Assembly (NCBI GenBank): GCA_907165275.2
Contig: OU015677.1
Location: 3,658,001 to 3,722,000, forward strand
DNA: 64,000 bases
Direction of reading: 5' to 3'
Origin: Zygaena filipendulae
Lineage: Eukaryota; Arthropoda; Insecta; Lepidoptera; Zygaenidae
Both the position numbers and the translations under genes were made by a program. Under the pieces are notes generated by a model. That model was not told the origin of the DNA. It saw only the letters and a program-made list of their open reading frames with translations, and did not search any database. Shown here piece by piece: positions 32,484-44,866 of the stretch; the stretch's first letter is position 1, and the number at the start of each line of letters is the position of its first letter.

Positions 32484-32964
32484 GGAAAGTGGGGTCGCGA
32501 TATACCTTCGAAGTCATATTCCCTTTCAAATAGTAAATAAATCACCAGCTCAGTACTCCGGTTCGGCTGAACATCTGCTTGTAGAAGTCACGCTCTCCCA
32601 TGTAAAGGTTTTGCTTGGAGTGTTCTACTCCCCTAATCTTAATGTAAATTATTTTCCATTACTAGATTGTCTCCTTGAAAAATATATTCCTATATACTCT
32701 CATTTCATTCTACTCGGAGATATTAATACATGTTTGTTAAAGAACGATTTTCGCTCCCGTCAGTTGTGTTCGTTGATTAATAGTTCTAATCTCCACATTC
32801 TTCCATCTAAAGCTACTCATTTCTTTCCTGGGTGTCAGCCGTCACTTCTTGACCTCTGCATAGTTTCCTCGCCTGACCACGTAGCATACCATGGTCAGAT
32901 GGACGCTGACGCATTTTCCTATCATGACCTTATTATATATTTCTTACAAGCTTCGTCCACCTAA
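32484..32964 (+). pseudogene. LINE endonuclease domain remnant
   Basis: The reading frame shows GGVAIYLR near the truncated start, then LLGDINT, SLLDLCIVS and SYHDLI. These correspond to conserved strands of the C-terminal half of an apurinic-type endonuclease. The N-terminal catalytic part is missing. A frameshift near 32900-32960 moves the coding sequence into the next frame, where the reverse transcriptase follows. Confidence 0.75.
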
Positions 32965-34369
32965 GCCTAAGTCAAAGGTGCTTTTGCTGCGTAATTTTAA
33001 GGACATGGATCTCGACAGGCTTATGAAAGGGGCCGAGAACATGGAGTGGGCACGGGTATACAACGCAGCCACAATTGACGACAAGATCACTGCTTTCAAT
33101 TCTCTTTTAGTAAACTTGTACGAGGAACATGCTCCGGTCCGTGCAGTGCGAGTAAAATATCTCCCTGCTCAATGGTTAACTCCTGATCTCCGAAATATCC
33201 TGACAAAAAAGGCTACTGCAAAAGCAAAGTATAAGAGAAAGAATACCGAACTTAACAAAAATAAGTACCTTGAAACAAGAAACTACTGTAACACCTTGTG
33301 TAGGGACGCAAAACGGCGCTATATCCACTCTTCCGTTGAGGACTGTGATCCGCCATCCGTTTGGAGGTTTCTCCGGACACTTGGTGTTGGAAAATCACAT
33401 AAAGAAGCTGGGGATGTAGTGAACCTGGATGCCGACACTCTAAACAAGCATTTTTTGTCTAGCAATCTCCAGTTCGACAGTGACACTAAACGTGAAACTA
33501 TTTCTCGACTCCAGAGTTACTTCCTTGCTTCATACAACTCTTTCTCCTTCCTTCCTATCTCCGAAAATGACGTGAGGAGGTACATATTGTCTATTTCTTC
33601 TAACGCTGTGGCTAGTGACGATATTAGCCGTAAAATGATAATTCCTATTTTAGACATTATTATTCCTGTAGTTTCACATATTCTGAACTTCTCTCTAACT
33701 TCCTCTAGTTTTCCTGAGACTTGGAAGCGAGCCATTGTGATTCCATTCCCCAAAAATAGTAACCCTTCCTCCCTTTCCCATTATCGTCCTATCTCAATTC
33801 TCCCGTTTCTCTCCAAGATTCTTGAACGAGCGGTTCATAGTCAGTTGTCCGTCTTTATTTCTCGCAACAACTTGTTGAACGCGTTTCAGTCAGGCTTCCG
33901 GCCCGGACACAGCACTACTACTGCTTTTTTAAAAGTCACCGATGACATTTGCTTAGGCATGGAACAAAAGAAAGTCACTTTACTCACCTTATTGGACTTC
34001 AGTAATGCGTTCAACACGGTTGATTTCGATGTTCTCTTAGCTCAACTGGAATCTCTTAATATATCGCCTACTGCTATTCCTTGGTTCCGTAGCTATCTGA
34101 GCGGGCGCCAGCAACGTACCCGTATTGATGATATATACTCTAGTTGGTCTGACATAACTGCTGGTGTCCCTCAAGGTGGCGTCTTATCTCCTCTTCTATT
34201 CTTAATTTTTATAAATTCCATAACTCACTCTCTATCAACCAAGTTTCACCTTTATGCTGATGACCTTCAGTTGTATGCTCAGGAAACTGTCAACAACTTC
34301 AATCATGCGGTGTGTGCGATGAACTCGGATTTGGGAAGAATTGAATCTTGGTCTGCTTCTCATGGTTAA
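32891..34369 (+). pseudogene. LINE reverse transcriptase remnant
   Basis: A long frame of 492 codons. It holds the canonical blocks of a non-LTR reverse transcriptase: HYRPISILPFLSKILER, FQSGFRPGHSTTTAF, LLDFSNAFNTVD, VPQGGVLSPLLFLIF and the catalytic LYADDLQLY. A nonsense codon at 34367 interrupts it just before the thumb region. Further coding fragments continue to about 35100 in shifting frames (for example 34393-34647 and 34855-35076). The element is dead. It belongs to a CR1 or related clade, judged by motifs and tail; the exact clade is not certain. Confidence 0.85.
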
Positions 34370-35606
34370 AATGTAAATCCTAACAAATCCCAATGCATTG
34401 TAATGGAGGACCTGGACAAATTTCCAGAATTGATCAAATTTACCCTCTGCCCACTGTGAATTTTAAAGGCACTCCCATTCCCTATTGCCCTCACGTCAAA
34501 AACCTTGGCCTCTTTTACGATCGTACCTTGTCATGGTCCCGACAGATGGGTGAACTTAGCAGAAAGCTATTTGCTTCTCTGAGTTCCCTGCGTCGTCTTC
34601 AAAATTTCCTCCCCATCTCCACTAAAATCTCCTTAGCACAATCCTAACTCCTTCCTATCCTTGATTACGCTGATGTGCGCTGTACTAACTTGACGGAGGA
34701 GCAATGTGACAAGCTGGAGCGGCTGCAGAATGTGTGCGTGCGTTTCATCTATGGTTTGCGTAAGTTTGACCATGTCTCAGAGTTCCGAGCTAAGCTCAAG
34801 TGGTTGCCTATTCGCCTTAGACGTACTACACACATTCTTTGAACCATATTTAAAGTGCTATACGATCCCAGGTCACCAGCTTATCTCAAAGATAGTTTCT
34901 GTAGGTTTATATCGGTCGTGAGGCTAGGTCGGGTAGTTGCAATCTTCTCTGTTTCCCTAAACATGAAACACGTTTTTACGACAAGTCTTTTGCAGAGGAG
35001 GGAGTGCGCTTCTGGAATTCCTTGCCTGGTTACATCAGACAAGCCGAATCACTGTATACTTTTAAACGTTACATAAAGCGTTATTTCAATGAGAGATGTG
35101 GTTACCAGTGAAAACACTCCCTGTTATTCTTGTATAATATAACAGCTAGTAGTAGTCTCACGACTACACGTTTACGCACACATGAGTGTCGTTGAACGTG
35201 TGCGTCGCGAGACACTAGCGTGTCTCCTGATTTTATATGCCTATCTGTAATATTATATTCTGGTTTAAATTAATACTTGTATACGTTTTTATGTCTAAAC
35301 TATATATCAATTGTTATGTACCTAGTATCGTTATTTTTATCAGTATTTTTAAAGATATTTAGTATTTCATAATGTCTATGAGTATGTATATTTAATAATA
35401 TTATAATTTCACAAGGTATCAGCCTGCACCCACCCACTGTTCTAATGAATATTCTGTACTATCTCGTCAAGGTTGCCTTGAAAAAATTGCTCCTGGCAAT
35501 AAGGCCGCCTATTTGCCTGAAATTAATTTTTACTATATTTAATATTGTGAAAATCCTTTGGTGCAATAAAGTATATTGTATTGTATTGTATATTGTATTG
35601 GAAGTG

Positions 35607-35915
35607 TTTCTCAAAAACTAATAACTATGCTTGCTCTACTTTAAGCAAAAATTATGTAAAATAAGGACTTGTGTCAAATTTACAATAACTTTTACCTACC
35701 TGTGGTGAATTAAAACATATTTTTAATGAATGTGACGAGTTTACTTTGAATGTATGGAGTTTATAAAATGTGACGAATTTACTATGTGACGAATTTACAA
35801 CAACCCCATCAGATGTACCTAACGTATAACAATATGTTGGTAGGTACAAACAAAAAAAAATTACATTACTAAAGGAAATAGCGCAATTATTTGCCCTTAT
35901 TTGTTTATTATTAAA
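35607..35915. other. Spacer block S, unit 2, continuation after the LINE
   Basis: It matches 18899-19239. Non-coding, with repeated TGTGACGAATTTAC motifs. Confidence 0.6.
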
Positions 35916-36127
35916 TCCTTACTAATATTATTTTAAGTGAAAATTTCTATGGATATAGGTTTGTTACTCTTTCGCGCAAACACTACTAAATGGATTTTAA
36001 TGAAAGTTTACAATAATAAGGCATTTACAATAGGTATACATAAGAATGACAGATGGAGTATTTTATATTCCGGAATTCCCGCAGGATCTCCGAAATCAAC
36101 GAGGGTGAAACCGCAGGGAACAGCTAG
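35916..36127 (+). mobile_element. Helitron-like element at the 3' end of receptor M3
   Basis: It starts TCCTTACTAATATTATTTTAAGTG and ends CCGCAGGGAACAGCTAG. It is antisense to M3, with 18 bp to the M3 stop codon. Confidence 0.72.
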
Positions 36128-36145
36128 TAGTTTATATGTATAATA

Positions 36146-37078
36146 TTAGTGTCTGAAGGGGATCATTTCCCTATGTCTTCGTCTCGTATACTCTGACCAC
36201 AATTTTCTTGTATCGCTGTTACCAAAGACACAGTAGACGATACAACTTGGGGTTGAAATATAAGATACACTATTAAAATACATATATGTAATCAATAAGT
36301 TACCATAAGTGTGTCCGTCCTGTGTAAATTTGGAGGGATCATATTTCCAGGAATGCTGTGCAATATAATACAAGACGTTTATAGCTATAACTACTTGAAC
36401 ACAAAGTATGCAAATAACGTGTGCGGAAACAATAGTGTACAAAACTACAAATCTGATCACCATATGCACAGTTTTCTTTACGTGCGCGTTACGAGACCTC
36501 CTAGCCTTGACGACGGACATGAGAATGGTGCAGTAGATTACTGAGCATACGCTCAGTATTATGATACTCAAAATTAATGAAATCATTTCATGTACCACAT
36601 TTGAATTTAATATGAAATAAGAAGTTGAAATAACTATTGCTGGAAAAAAATAAACTAAGATATACAAATAAGTGGGATACACGTTTTCTGTAATGATGAC
36701 TCGCACCAGCATCTGCCGCATGTGCAGAATAAATAAAATCATCCATTCTAATAATATTAAATAAAAGTATTTTTGAATATAATTTACAATAACAATAAAC
36801 GTAATAGTATGATCGCTTCTAAACTGTCTAATGAAAACGGTTCCATCGTAAACCAATAATGCTGTAACAAAGTGCAGCAGCACCCGGTTGTGTTCCTGGT
36901 GTCTCCATTTCTTGAACATCATGCACGTCAGCACGTGTGGGATGAAGAGGACGAAAGAAAGAAAAAGACCTATTCCTGCCGCTGCTATATTTACATATAT
37001 AGCAATCAGCATCTGATTTGAAACTTCAATTACCGTTTTGTCTGCAGTTATAACAGTCATTACTCGTGAATCATTCAT
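36146..37078 (-). CDS. 7TM receptor M3, family-2-like GPCR
   Basis: 310 aa, single coding exon. N-terminus ~31 residues with sequon N2; TM1 ~32-54; ICL1 around residues 56-69 with one change (KKWRHQEHNR instead of KKWRQQEHNR); TM2 ~64-85; TM3 ~104-128 with LLEWMILFILHMRQMLVRV; TM4 ~134-156; TM5 ~164-190; ICL3 KARRSRNAHVKK; TM6 ~202-232; third extracellular loop ~236-260 containing SWKYDPSKF; TM7 ~261-283; tail YCVFGNSDTRKLWSEYTRRR. The ATG is at 37078; the frame is open upstream to a TTG at 37159 without an ATG. It is close to M4. Function is inferred from the fold only; the signalling partner is unknown. Confidence 0.85.
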   Translation of the reverse strand: MNDSRVMTVITADKTVIEVSNQMLIAIYVNIAAAGIGLFLSFVLFIPHVLTCMMFKKWRHQEHNRVLLHFVTALLVYDGTVFIRQFRSDHTITFIVIVNYIQKYFYLILLEWMILFILHMRQMLVRVIITENVYPTYLYILVYFFPAIVISTSYFILNSNVVHEMISLILSIIILSVCSVIYCTILMSVVKARRSRNAHVKKTVHMVIRFVVLYTIVSAHVICILCVQVVIAINVLYYIAQHSWKYDPSKFTQDGHTYGNLLITYMYFNSVSYISTPSCIVYCVFGNSDTRKLWSEYTRRRHREMIPFRH

Positions 37079-37257
37079 TGTTGAAATTGCGTGCAGACAG
37101 ATTAAATGTACGTAGTTTAATCGGCGGATCTCGCTTCTCCTGCCACCAGACACGGCCAAGTTACCAGCAGGCTACGGTGAATGTTTTTCACTTGACCCTG
37201 AAACATTAATTCGAATTAATTCATTTATTAAGAACACGTGTATTCACCTACCTATTA

Positions 37258-37468
37258 TCCCTACTAATATTATAAATGCGAAAGTAACTCTGTCTGTCCA
37301 TCTTTTTGTCTGTCTGTTACACTTTCACGCCGTAACGGCTTAACCGATCATCATGAAGTTTTCATACACACTGTCAGGGGTACAGAGAAGGACATAGGAT
37401 ACTTTTTGTCCCGGAATTCCCGCGGGAACTTCGCGACTAACGCGAGTGAAACCGCCGGGAACAGCTAG
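37258..37468 (+). mobile_element. Complete Helitron-like element (Lep1 type)
   Basis: A|TCCCTACTAATATTATAAAT...CCGCCGGGAACAGCTAG|T, upstream of M3 in the same place as 9734-9936 and 20510-20711. Confidence 0.75.
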
Positions 37469-39790
37469 TAATAAATAAATAGAAAAAGCGATAGAAAGAT
37501 TCCGGAGTCACCCGTTACATTTCAACAGCCCGCCAGCAGAATATTTGCCATCTTTATATTATTATGCTTACTTTTGCTAACATTAAAAAATGCTTCGTTT
37601 ATTCCTGTTAAATATCAATATATCAGATCGGACTGCGCTGAATGTTGAGAACTTTCCAGTGTTTGTTATAAAATGAAATATGTATAATTAATTAAACAAC
37701 ATACACGTATGAACTACAATAATAGGCTGATGTTTTAACTGGCGATTCATTCCGTTTATATTAAAAAAACTGATCAAGAGCAAGTCAGGCTCACGCAATT
37801 TGGGTTCTGTACATACTAAAACAAATATTTCCGGCAAAATATCGAACAACCTGCGGTTTTCCTATGATTTATGGCATTAAGCCGTAAACAATCCAGCGCA
37901 ATATGTGTCCAATACAATGAGCTCGTCGCTAAAGGTGCAGATGCGGACGTTTTTAGGGTCAACTTAAAAAATATCAATGACCTCCGTCGAACTTGCTAAT
38001 TGTGCCTCTATTTTTTCTATTTTTATGAGATCATAATGTATCGAAATAAATTTAAAAATGTATAATAATTATCTACTTTGCTCGATATTTTTAACTTTCT
38101 AGGTGTGCATATTTCTGGTTTGTGGTCTGAACATACACTATAATTTAAGTAAAAATTGTAATGACTACGATCTTTTTTGTGTACTTAAATAAAAATTAAT
38201 ATTTAAATCATAATAATTTATATTTAAAATTAAAAGCTTTGATTTTGTTGAGAAACCTAGAAGAAAGGGAGGAGTCCTCCTCCTCCAAAGGAAATCTTTT
38301 AATCTATTTTATTGATAAACTTTTTCATTAAAATGAACTTCATCAAGATTTATTAAGATGTACTTCAGCCATGTCCTGGTAGTACATGACTGAATAATCA
38401 AACGTTATTAGGAGAAGTAATTAAGCAAGCGCATTTATTTTGGTAGGAATAGGCAAAAGTTAATATAAGTAAAAATCACATTTCTTATGTATACCTAAGT
38501 AGTACATCATTATATCTTTAGGCTACGTGTAGATTTCGAGAAAAACCTCTGTGATTCATAGACGGACACTGGAGTGGTTATTAATTTCATTTTGAGATTG
38601 AAAGAATAACAGCACCCTAAAAATAAATCACAACCAATTCATTACAGTTTCACGATAAGGCAAAAATATAACGATAATCTTTATTCCAATAAGTGTAATA
38701 TTAACAACAATGCATCACTATATATTATTAAACAAAGTCCTCCGCCGGGTCGGTCTGTCTGTCTGTTCACGATAAACTGAAAAACTGCTGCACGGATTTT
38801 CAACCGGTTTTCACAAGGTTGGATGAATCATAAGGAAGGTTTAGATAAATAATAAATAATTTGTCAAGGTTTCCTGTTTGTTGGAATTGTAGGAAAAAGT
38901 AAAGGCACCTACGTAGTGAAGGGTGCAGAGAAGGACATAGGGTACTTTTGATCCCGAAATTCTGCCGGGAACTCCTAAAGGATACGAGTAATATATGTAA
39001 TTTTATCCCAAGGAAGAACACGAGCGAATATTGTATGTGGTGACTGATGAGTCAAATTCGGTAAAACTGCTGTCAGTAGAGTAAGAATTCATACTTTTAC
39101 ATTTGTACTAACACTTATTATAAGGAGACTAGCTGTTACCCCGCGTTAATTTCGGAGATCCCTGGGGAATTTCGGAATAAAAAGTACTCTATGTGTTATT
39201 GTGACGCTTAAGAGATATTATTGTAAACATCAACTAACGTCTCTGCATCGGGAAAAGCTATATTTTGTAAAAGGTGATGAGCATTTGACATTAGGCTATT
39301 GTCTGAGATAAATTACAAGCCGACTCACTTAAAAGCGAGAAATAAATAAAATTTTAACAAAAAAAAATTAAAACCGACTTCCAAAAACACAAAACTGAAA
39401 AGGTATAAATAAAAAAATACCTATTTAGTCGCAATGATGAAAATACACGTAATATTATTATTGGTTTGTGCTAACACTGATCTGTCGGAAGTCGGTGACA
39501 AGCCAAATATTATGTAGTAGGTTGTAGTAGGTGCTTGATGAAGTGAAGCTTCACCAATCGTCTCAATTACTTAAAGGCTTTAATATATATAAATAAAACT
39601 AAATGCACGAGATTTATCACTATGAAGGGTGTCAATCAAGGCGAAACAAAATTTTTCACACAGATGATGCCAATTTATTTTATGTATTGTTTTATTATCA
39701 AATTATGATGAGATCCCGAAAATCGCGCGAATGAAACCAAGGGAACATATAGCAATTAATATTGAAAAGTCATAGGTTTTTGTTAATATC
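37469..39790. other. Block A, unit 3
   Basis: Non-coding counterpart of 9937-12155. It includes a degraded Helitron-like element (38725-39050), the AAAACCGACTTCCAAAAAC...GAAGTCGGTGACAAGCC repeat (39370-39515), and a piece (about 39585-39745) related to block M (ACGAGATTTATCACTATGAAGG). No gene is visible. Confidence 0.55.
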
Positions 39791-40110
39791 ACTAGTCACT
39801 ACATAATATTATAAAACAAAATCTTCTGCCGCCTCTGTCAGTCTGTTCGCGATAAACTCAAAAACTGCTGAGCAGATTTTTATGCGGTGTTCACCAATCG
39901 AAAGGAAGGTTCGGTACCTATATAATTCGTCACAATTGAATAGAATAGAATAGGAAAAAGTATATTTGATACCATAAAGATAAAATTAGAATTGTTGAAA
40001 GTGTTGGCTAAAGTCAAGCTGCCAACGTTGTTAGGGGTATACAAAAGGATATTCCGAAATTCTCACTGGAACTCCGAAATTAAGGCGGAAACCGCGGCAT
40101 ATAGCTTGTT
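39791..40110 (+). mobile_element. Helitron-like element, second subtype, upstream of P3
   Basis: It runs from ATATTATAAAACAAAATCTTCTGCCGCC to GGAAACCGCGGCATATAGCTTG. A short LINE-tip-like insert (GAATAGAATAGAATAGG, about 39940-39956) interrupts it. It is paired with the inverted copy after P3. Confidence 0.5.
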
Positions 40111-40295
40111 AATTGGCGAAATACAATATTATTATGTTCACTTAACGTAAAACTCTAATAAATTGACTGTTATATTTTTAATACTTTTTCCTTATAAATT
40201 CGAATAGCCAGTGAAAACACCAGTGGCATTGTTGTGAACAACAAATAATATAGTTGGTAACTTGGTACTAATGTATTGTTTTAAACTACTCGTAT

Positions 40296-40342
40296 TATAA
40301 AATATATTGACCCGGTCTACGATATATTTATTCATCTAGTTC
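40296..40342 (+). promoter_or_regulatory. Putative core promoter of P3
   Basis: TATAAAATAT at 40296 followed by TTCATCTAG, as in P1 and P2. No ATG occurs before 40467. Inferred only. Confidence 0.33.
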
Positions 40343-40466
40343 TTCTGGCTGGTGACCGGGAGGTTTCCGTTACTTGGAGAAGTCGAGCCGCTGCCGCTGC
40401 ACTGGAAAGGTTAGACCAACCAGCAAAAAAGTAAAGCAGCAACAATCTGTGCAGACGATTTTAACA

Positions 40467-41372
40467 ATGAATTATTCTCAAAAAACATGGAACGAAACTG
40501 GGAATGCAGGTAAAGAATTACCAAAAGTAAGAATTATTGAAATTGTCGATATAACTACGATGATAGAAGAAATTGGTGTGATATTATGTTTAATTCTCTT
40601 CATCCCACACGTGCTGACGTGCATAATGTTCAAGAAATGGAGACAGCAGGAACACAACCGGGTGCTGCTGCACTTCGTGACGGCATTGTTGCTTAGCGAT
40701 GGAATGGATGTAGTGTTTAAATCGTATTATCTGCATCATGGTGAAACGAGCCTATCGTTGTTTATGGTAAATGTTCGTCATTACTTACATAATCTCTCAC
40801 TGGAATGGATGCTCTTATTTATTCTGTACATGCGTAGAATGCTCGTCAAAGTCATCATTACAGAAACTGTGTATTCTATCTACCTGTGTGTCTTTGTTTA
40901 TATTTTACCAGTAATTATTATAATTCCAATTTTGATCCTAAAACAATATGTTCAGACACTTAATAATACCTTTAATTTATTTTTATTAATTTTAAATATT
41001 TTAACACTTAGCATATGCTCAGTGATCTACTGCACCATTCTCATGTCCGTTGTCAAGGCTAGGAAATCTCGTAACGCACACGTGAAGAAAATCGTGCATA
41101 TGGTGATCAGATTTCTAGTTTTATACACTATTGTTTCCGCACACGTTATTTGCGCGGCAGTAAATACTTTGATATCTTCTTTACTGATTAGTTATTATTT
41201 AGAATCACTAACAATTAGTGAAGTGTGTTTTTTCTTTACGATTCAATGCTCTATAGACATTATAGCGTACATTTCCACGCCACTTTGTATCGCCTACTGC
41301 GTATTTGGCAACAGCGATACAAGAAAATTGTGGTCGGAGTATTTAACACGAAGATTTAGAGGAATTTTCTGA
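40467..41372 (+). CDS. 7TM receptor P3, family-2-like GPCR
   Basis: 301 aa, single coding exon. Sequons at N2 and N9. The N-terminus is two residues shorter than in P2 just before TM1 (LPKVRIIEIV instead of a form with a cysteine). All hallmark motifs are intact: FKKWRQQEHNRVLLHF, LSLEWMLLFILYMRRMLVKV, KARKSRNAHVKK and YCVFGNSDTRKLWSEY. TM4 is PVIIIIPILIL, as in P1. Because P1, P2 and P3 differ mainly before TM1, and only by single residues elsewhere, they are likely to share a ligand class. The ATG is in TTTTAACAATGAATTATTC. Confidence 0.88.
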   Translation: MNYSQKTWNETGNAGKELPKVRIIEIVDITTMIEEIGVILCLILFIPHVLTCIMFKKWRQQEHNRVLLHFVTALLLSDGMDVVFKSYYLHHGETSLSLFMVNVRHYLHNLSLEWMLLFILYMRRMLVKVIITETVYSIYLCVFVYILPVIIIIPILILKQYVQTLNNTFNLFLLILNILTLSICSVIYCTILMSVVKARKSRNAHVKKIVHMVIRFLVLYTIVSAHVICAAVNTLISSLLISYYLESLTISEVCFFFTIQCSIDIIAYISTPLCIAYCVFGNSDTRKLWSEYLTRRFRGIF

Positions 41373-41408
41373 AACTATAGTTCGACCAGACACGATTATT
41401 TATTAAAT

Positions 41409-41620
41409 ATTAGCTGCCTCGCGCGGTTTCACCCGTGGTAATTTCGGTGTTCCCGCGGGAATTCCAGGATAAACTATACAGTATCCAGTACAAACCGTTC
41501 TCTTGAATCACTCCATCTATTGGTGAAAACCGTATGAAAGTCCATACAGTAGTTTTTGAGCTTATCGCGAACAGACTGCAGACAGACGGGTGGAGGTCTT
41601 CGTTCTATAATATGTAATCT
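41409..41620 (-). mobile_element. Helitron-like element just downstream of P3
   Basis: TTAGCTGCCTCGCGCGGTTTCACCCGTGG (CTAG changed to TTAG) begins 37 bp after the P3 stop and runs to GTCTTCGTTCTATAATATG. It is the counterpart of 13712-13920. Confidence 0.55.
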
Positions 41621-42014
41621 AATGTAAGTATGACCGTACTATTTGCGTCTTAAATATAAATAACTAGCTGTTCCCTGCGGTTTCACCCGCGTTTATTTCT
41701 GGTTTTCAATATAGGGATTTGTCTACGCATTCGCTGTACTCACTTATCTAAAATTTATTCGCTACTGTTTGGCTTCTTTCATTGACAAAACTGTGAAAAT
41801 TTAAACAATTAAAGTGATACTTACAGACGGACTAATTAGAATTTTGATTTTCAATAGTAGTCAACATCCCTATTAAAGTGATACTTACAGTCAGAAGACA
41901 GGTGGAGTTTACTTAAAACTGGCTAAATGTATCATATGCATTGTATCCATAAAAATAAAAGAAAGAAAGAAAGCAGAAGAAAATAGTAAGACAAATGACC
42001 GTAGTGTCGTGTCA

Positions 42015-42213
42015 TCCTACTAATATTATAAATGTGAAAGTGTGGATGTTTGGATGTTTGTTACTCGATCACGCAAAAACAGCTGAACGGATTTGGATGA
42101 AATTTGGCATGCTCGTTGTCAGGGGTACAGAGAAGGATATAGGGTAATTTTTATCCCGGGATTCCCGCGGGAACTCCGAAATTACCGCGGGTGAAACCGT
42201 AGGGTACAGCTAG
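42015..42213 (+). mobile_element. Complete Helitron-like element (Lep1 type)
   Basis: A|TCCTACTAATATTATAAATGTG...GGGTACAGCTAG|T, the paralogue of 14255 and 29225. Confidence 0.78.
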
Positions 42214-42686
42214 TGTACTATAAAGTACATTTTTTTTAAAAACACAATGACAAGATTGGGTTTTGCGGATTATTTTTGTAATAAAGTGACATAATTAGGT
42301 ATGAATATTGAATATATATATGAATATGTTGACGTGTAATAGTAATTTTCGTTTTGTTATATTTGCTAAAATTATTTACATTTTAGACGCACATAGTCCA
42401 TTCATAATTATATCAGATAAAAAAATTAGCCTAACGAGCTACCTACATAGCTTCATTAAATTGTTAGTTAAAAACATATTTTGATAAAGCTTCAATTTTA
42501 ATGATTTGTTTACCAGAGTCTCTCTCTCTCTCTCTTTCTAAATATCGAACAAAGAGACGTTGAAGGTTTATTTAAACTTCTATATTTAAGATCTTTTGTA
42601 CACTTTACAGTTAACTGTTCTTTGAATTATCTGAATTGGACTAATTATGTGTTCCTACTCTGTTACATTTAGAGTTCTCTGTGTAA

Positions 42687-42839
42687 TGCTACTGCTCCAC
42701 CTGCGTGTTAACGCGTAAATTAGTGCGCTAATTTAGGCATTACGTAGATGTGGCCAATATTTTAACGGGTTAACTTACTAATATTACCACGTTAGACATT
42801 AACATCAACGTTAACGTTAACGCGGGTGGAGCAGTAGCA
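42687..42839. mobile_element. Harbinger-type MITE, 153 bp, with empty sites
   Basis: Ends TGCTACTGCTCCACC and GGTGGAGCAGTAGCA, with TAA at 42684-42686 and 42840-42842. The empty sites in units 1 and 2 read GTGTAATGATGACT (about 14929) and GTGTAATGGTGACT (about 29865). It is an internally deleted relative of 26161-26652. Confidence 0.88.
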
Positions 42840-44866
42840 TAATGGTGACTATTATTGGCATAACTGTAGTCTTGAAAACCTAGAATTAATATTATATTAT
42901 GTACTTACCTATTTATTTCTGTTCATATGTATCATATAGGAAGTGTTTTTGTTTTTTTTTTGTAATTAAGTAGATACTATACTAAGGCATAGATACTTTT
43001 TGTCTGCTCTATTGGTAGGTACCTACTTTATTTAAAATTTGAAAAATAAACAATTTTTTAGTAAATTAGTATGTAGTAAGTACCTAAATGCTTTGTTTAA
43101 AAAAAAGCACTTGATTATTATCAAGTAACTATAATAGTAACGATTTTTAACAAGTTATTATACTTTTTTTAAATTTTTTTAACAATTTTAAGATATAGAT
43201 AATACATATTATGCATAAAAAAATCTTTTCAATCTATTTTTAAGTTATAAATGGAATATAATTAATATTAATATTTACATTACAATATACGTAATATGTC
43301 AGGTACTACTAGAGCATCATTCTGGGTTAGGTTAGGTTTGTACTGCTGACTAAGGCGCCAAATACAAATGGTCAATTTTACTATCATTAATATCGCCATA
43401 TTTTGCATTCACCCTTCAAGAAATGGCCAATTATTTGATGTGGCCACGATAGTTATACAACATGATAATATCTGTGCCAAGCCTGCTCTTGTTTGCACTA
43501 GTGGGAGCGGGCTTAGTCTATCTACCTGGTTGGCTTGGCACCGACTTCAAACCGATCAGTAGGTTACAGTGACGTAGGTTGTTATTAACTTTTTAGTGTA
43601 GTTCATGTTTGTGTGTTTTGAAGTCGTTTTTATTTTTTACAGTTAATTTTATCATTAATAAGGATACAGTTTTCTTCTTTGGTTGGTTACTTTGAATATA
43701 ATAATACTATATTATTTGAAGATTTATTTTTGGCATACTATTTCCTGTTAGTTATATGAGATACTAACTGTTCCCCGCGGTTTCAGTCGCATTGATTCTT
43801 GAGTTCCCGCACGAATTTCGGGATAAAAAGTAGGTACCTACCTATCCTATGTCTTTTTCTGCATCCTTGACAAGGCGCATGCAAAATTTCATGATGATCG
43901 GTTGTGTACTTAAGGTGTGTAAGCGTAACAAACAAACAAAATCACATTCGTTATAAAGGTAATACTAGCTGTTCGCCGCGGTTTCACCCGCGTAGCATAG
44001 CAGTAAGTAGAGTAAAGAATAAGGATCAATTGTGGAAACTGCTGTTAGAAAAAGATGATAAATAGTAATAGATCGTGATGCGACACAATATCCTAAACTG
44101 CTAGTCTCCCCAAGGAGCTGGCACATCCACTACACTCCAGAAAAGCGAACCTACAACGTGTTAATGAATTAACTGAAAACTATAGAAAGTAGTTTGCTCA
44201 AAATCAACTAGCGAATCGATCGCACTATGTTTTAATATAGGTTATATTTTTTCATTTTTATTAACCCATGTCTAAATTATTTGTAATACAATATTTGGCG
44301 CGTACGCCGCCCGCAGCAAAAAAACTCGAACCGGCAGGTGCGGACGTAGCGCTTGGAATTTCGTAGATAGGTCACCTCCAAACTAATGTTAAATAACTTT
44401 AAAGTATACATTTTTTCGACATAAAATATATTTTAATCATACCTATCATTGTTTTTTTTTTAAATGGGCTGTATGAATTTTTCAGTTAATTCATTAACAC
44501 GTTGTATATAACTTCCTACTACATACTACTACACTTGTAGGGGGTGCTTGTGGTGTATAGGGTGGCCGGCGACATATTTGGCTTAGACGGACGTGTCCGG
44601 CTAAATATTTTCTCGATGTCGTACCTATATATAAAAAAAATTAAATAATTATACATAATATGTCACAGTCTACATGTACACATTCCACTGATTTTTTTTT
44701 TTTGTTACTTACATCATAAACGTACATAATAACTGTTCTAAATATATGTATATACACAGTAGTCTTATATTAGAAACAGCAATGGTAAAGTTATATAATA
44801 TGGGAAAGTATTTAATTTATTTAAGTGGTAAAGAAAATATAAACACATAAGATATAATAAGTAGTT

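Larger units (their letters stand above)
32484..35599 (+). mobile_element. 5'-truncated LINE, 3.1 kb, with 7-bp target duplication
   Basis: It is flanked by GGAAGTG at 32477-32483 and 35600-35606. The unit 1 spacer has the empty site once at 18892-18898. The element begins inside the endonuclease domain and ends with CAATAAAGTATATTGTATTGTATTGTATATTGTATTG, a short tandem tail like those of CR1-type LINEs. Coding remnants are listed separately. The 5' truncation is typical of target-primed integration. Confidence 0.9.
41621..44650. repeat. Spacer block S, unit 3
   Basis: It matches the unit 1 and unit 2 spacers with more divergence. It contains a 59-bp insertion bounded by ATTAAAGTGATACTTACAG repeats (about 41805-41890), the Helitron-like element 42015-42213, a short (TC)n run at 42519-42535, the small MITE 42687-42839, and the GGCACCGACTTCAAACCGATC repeat near 43540. 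No gene is seen. Confidence 0.7.
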
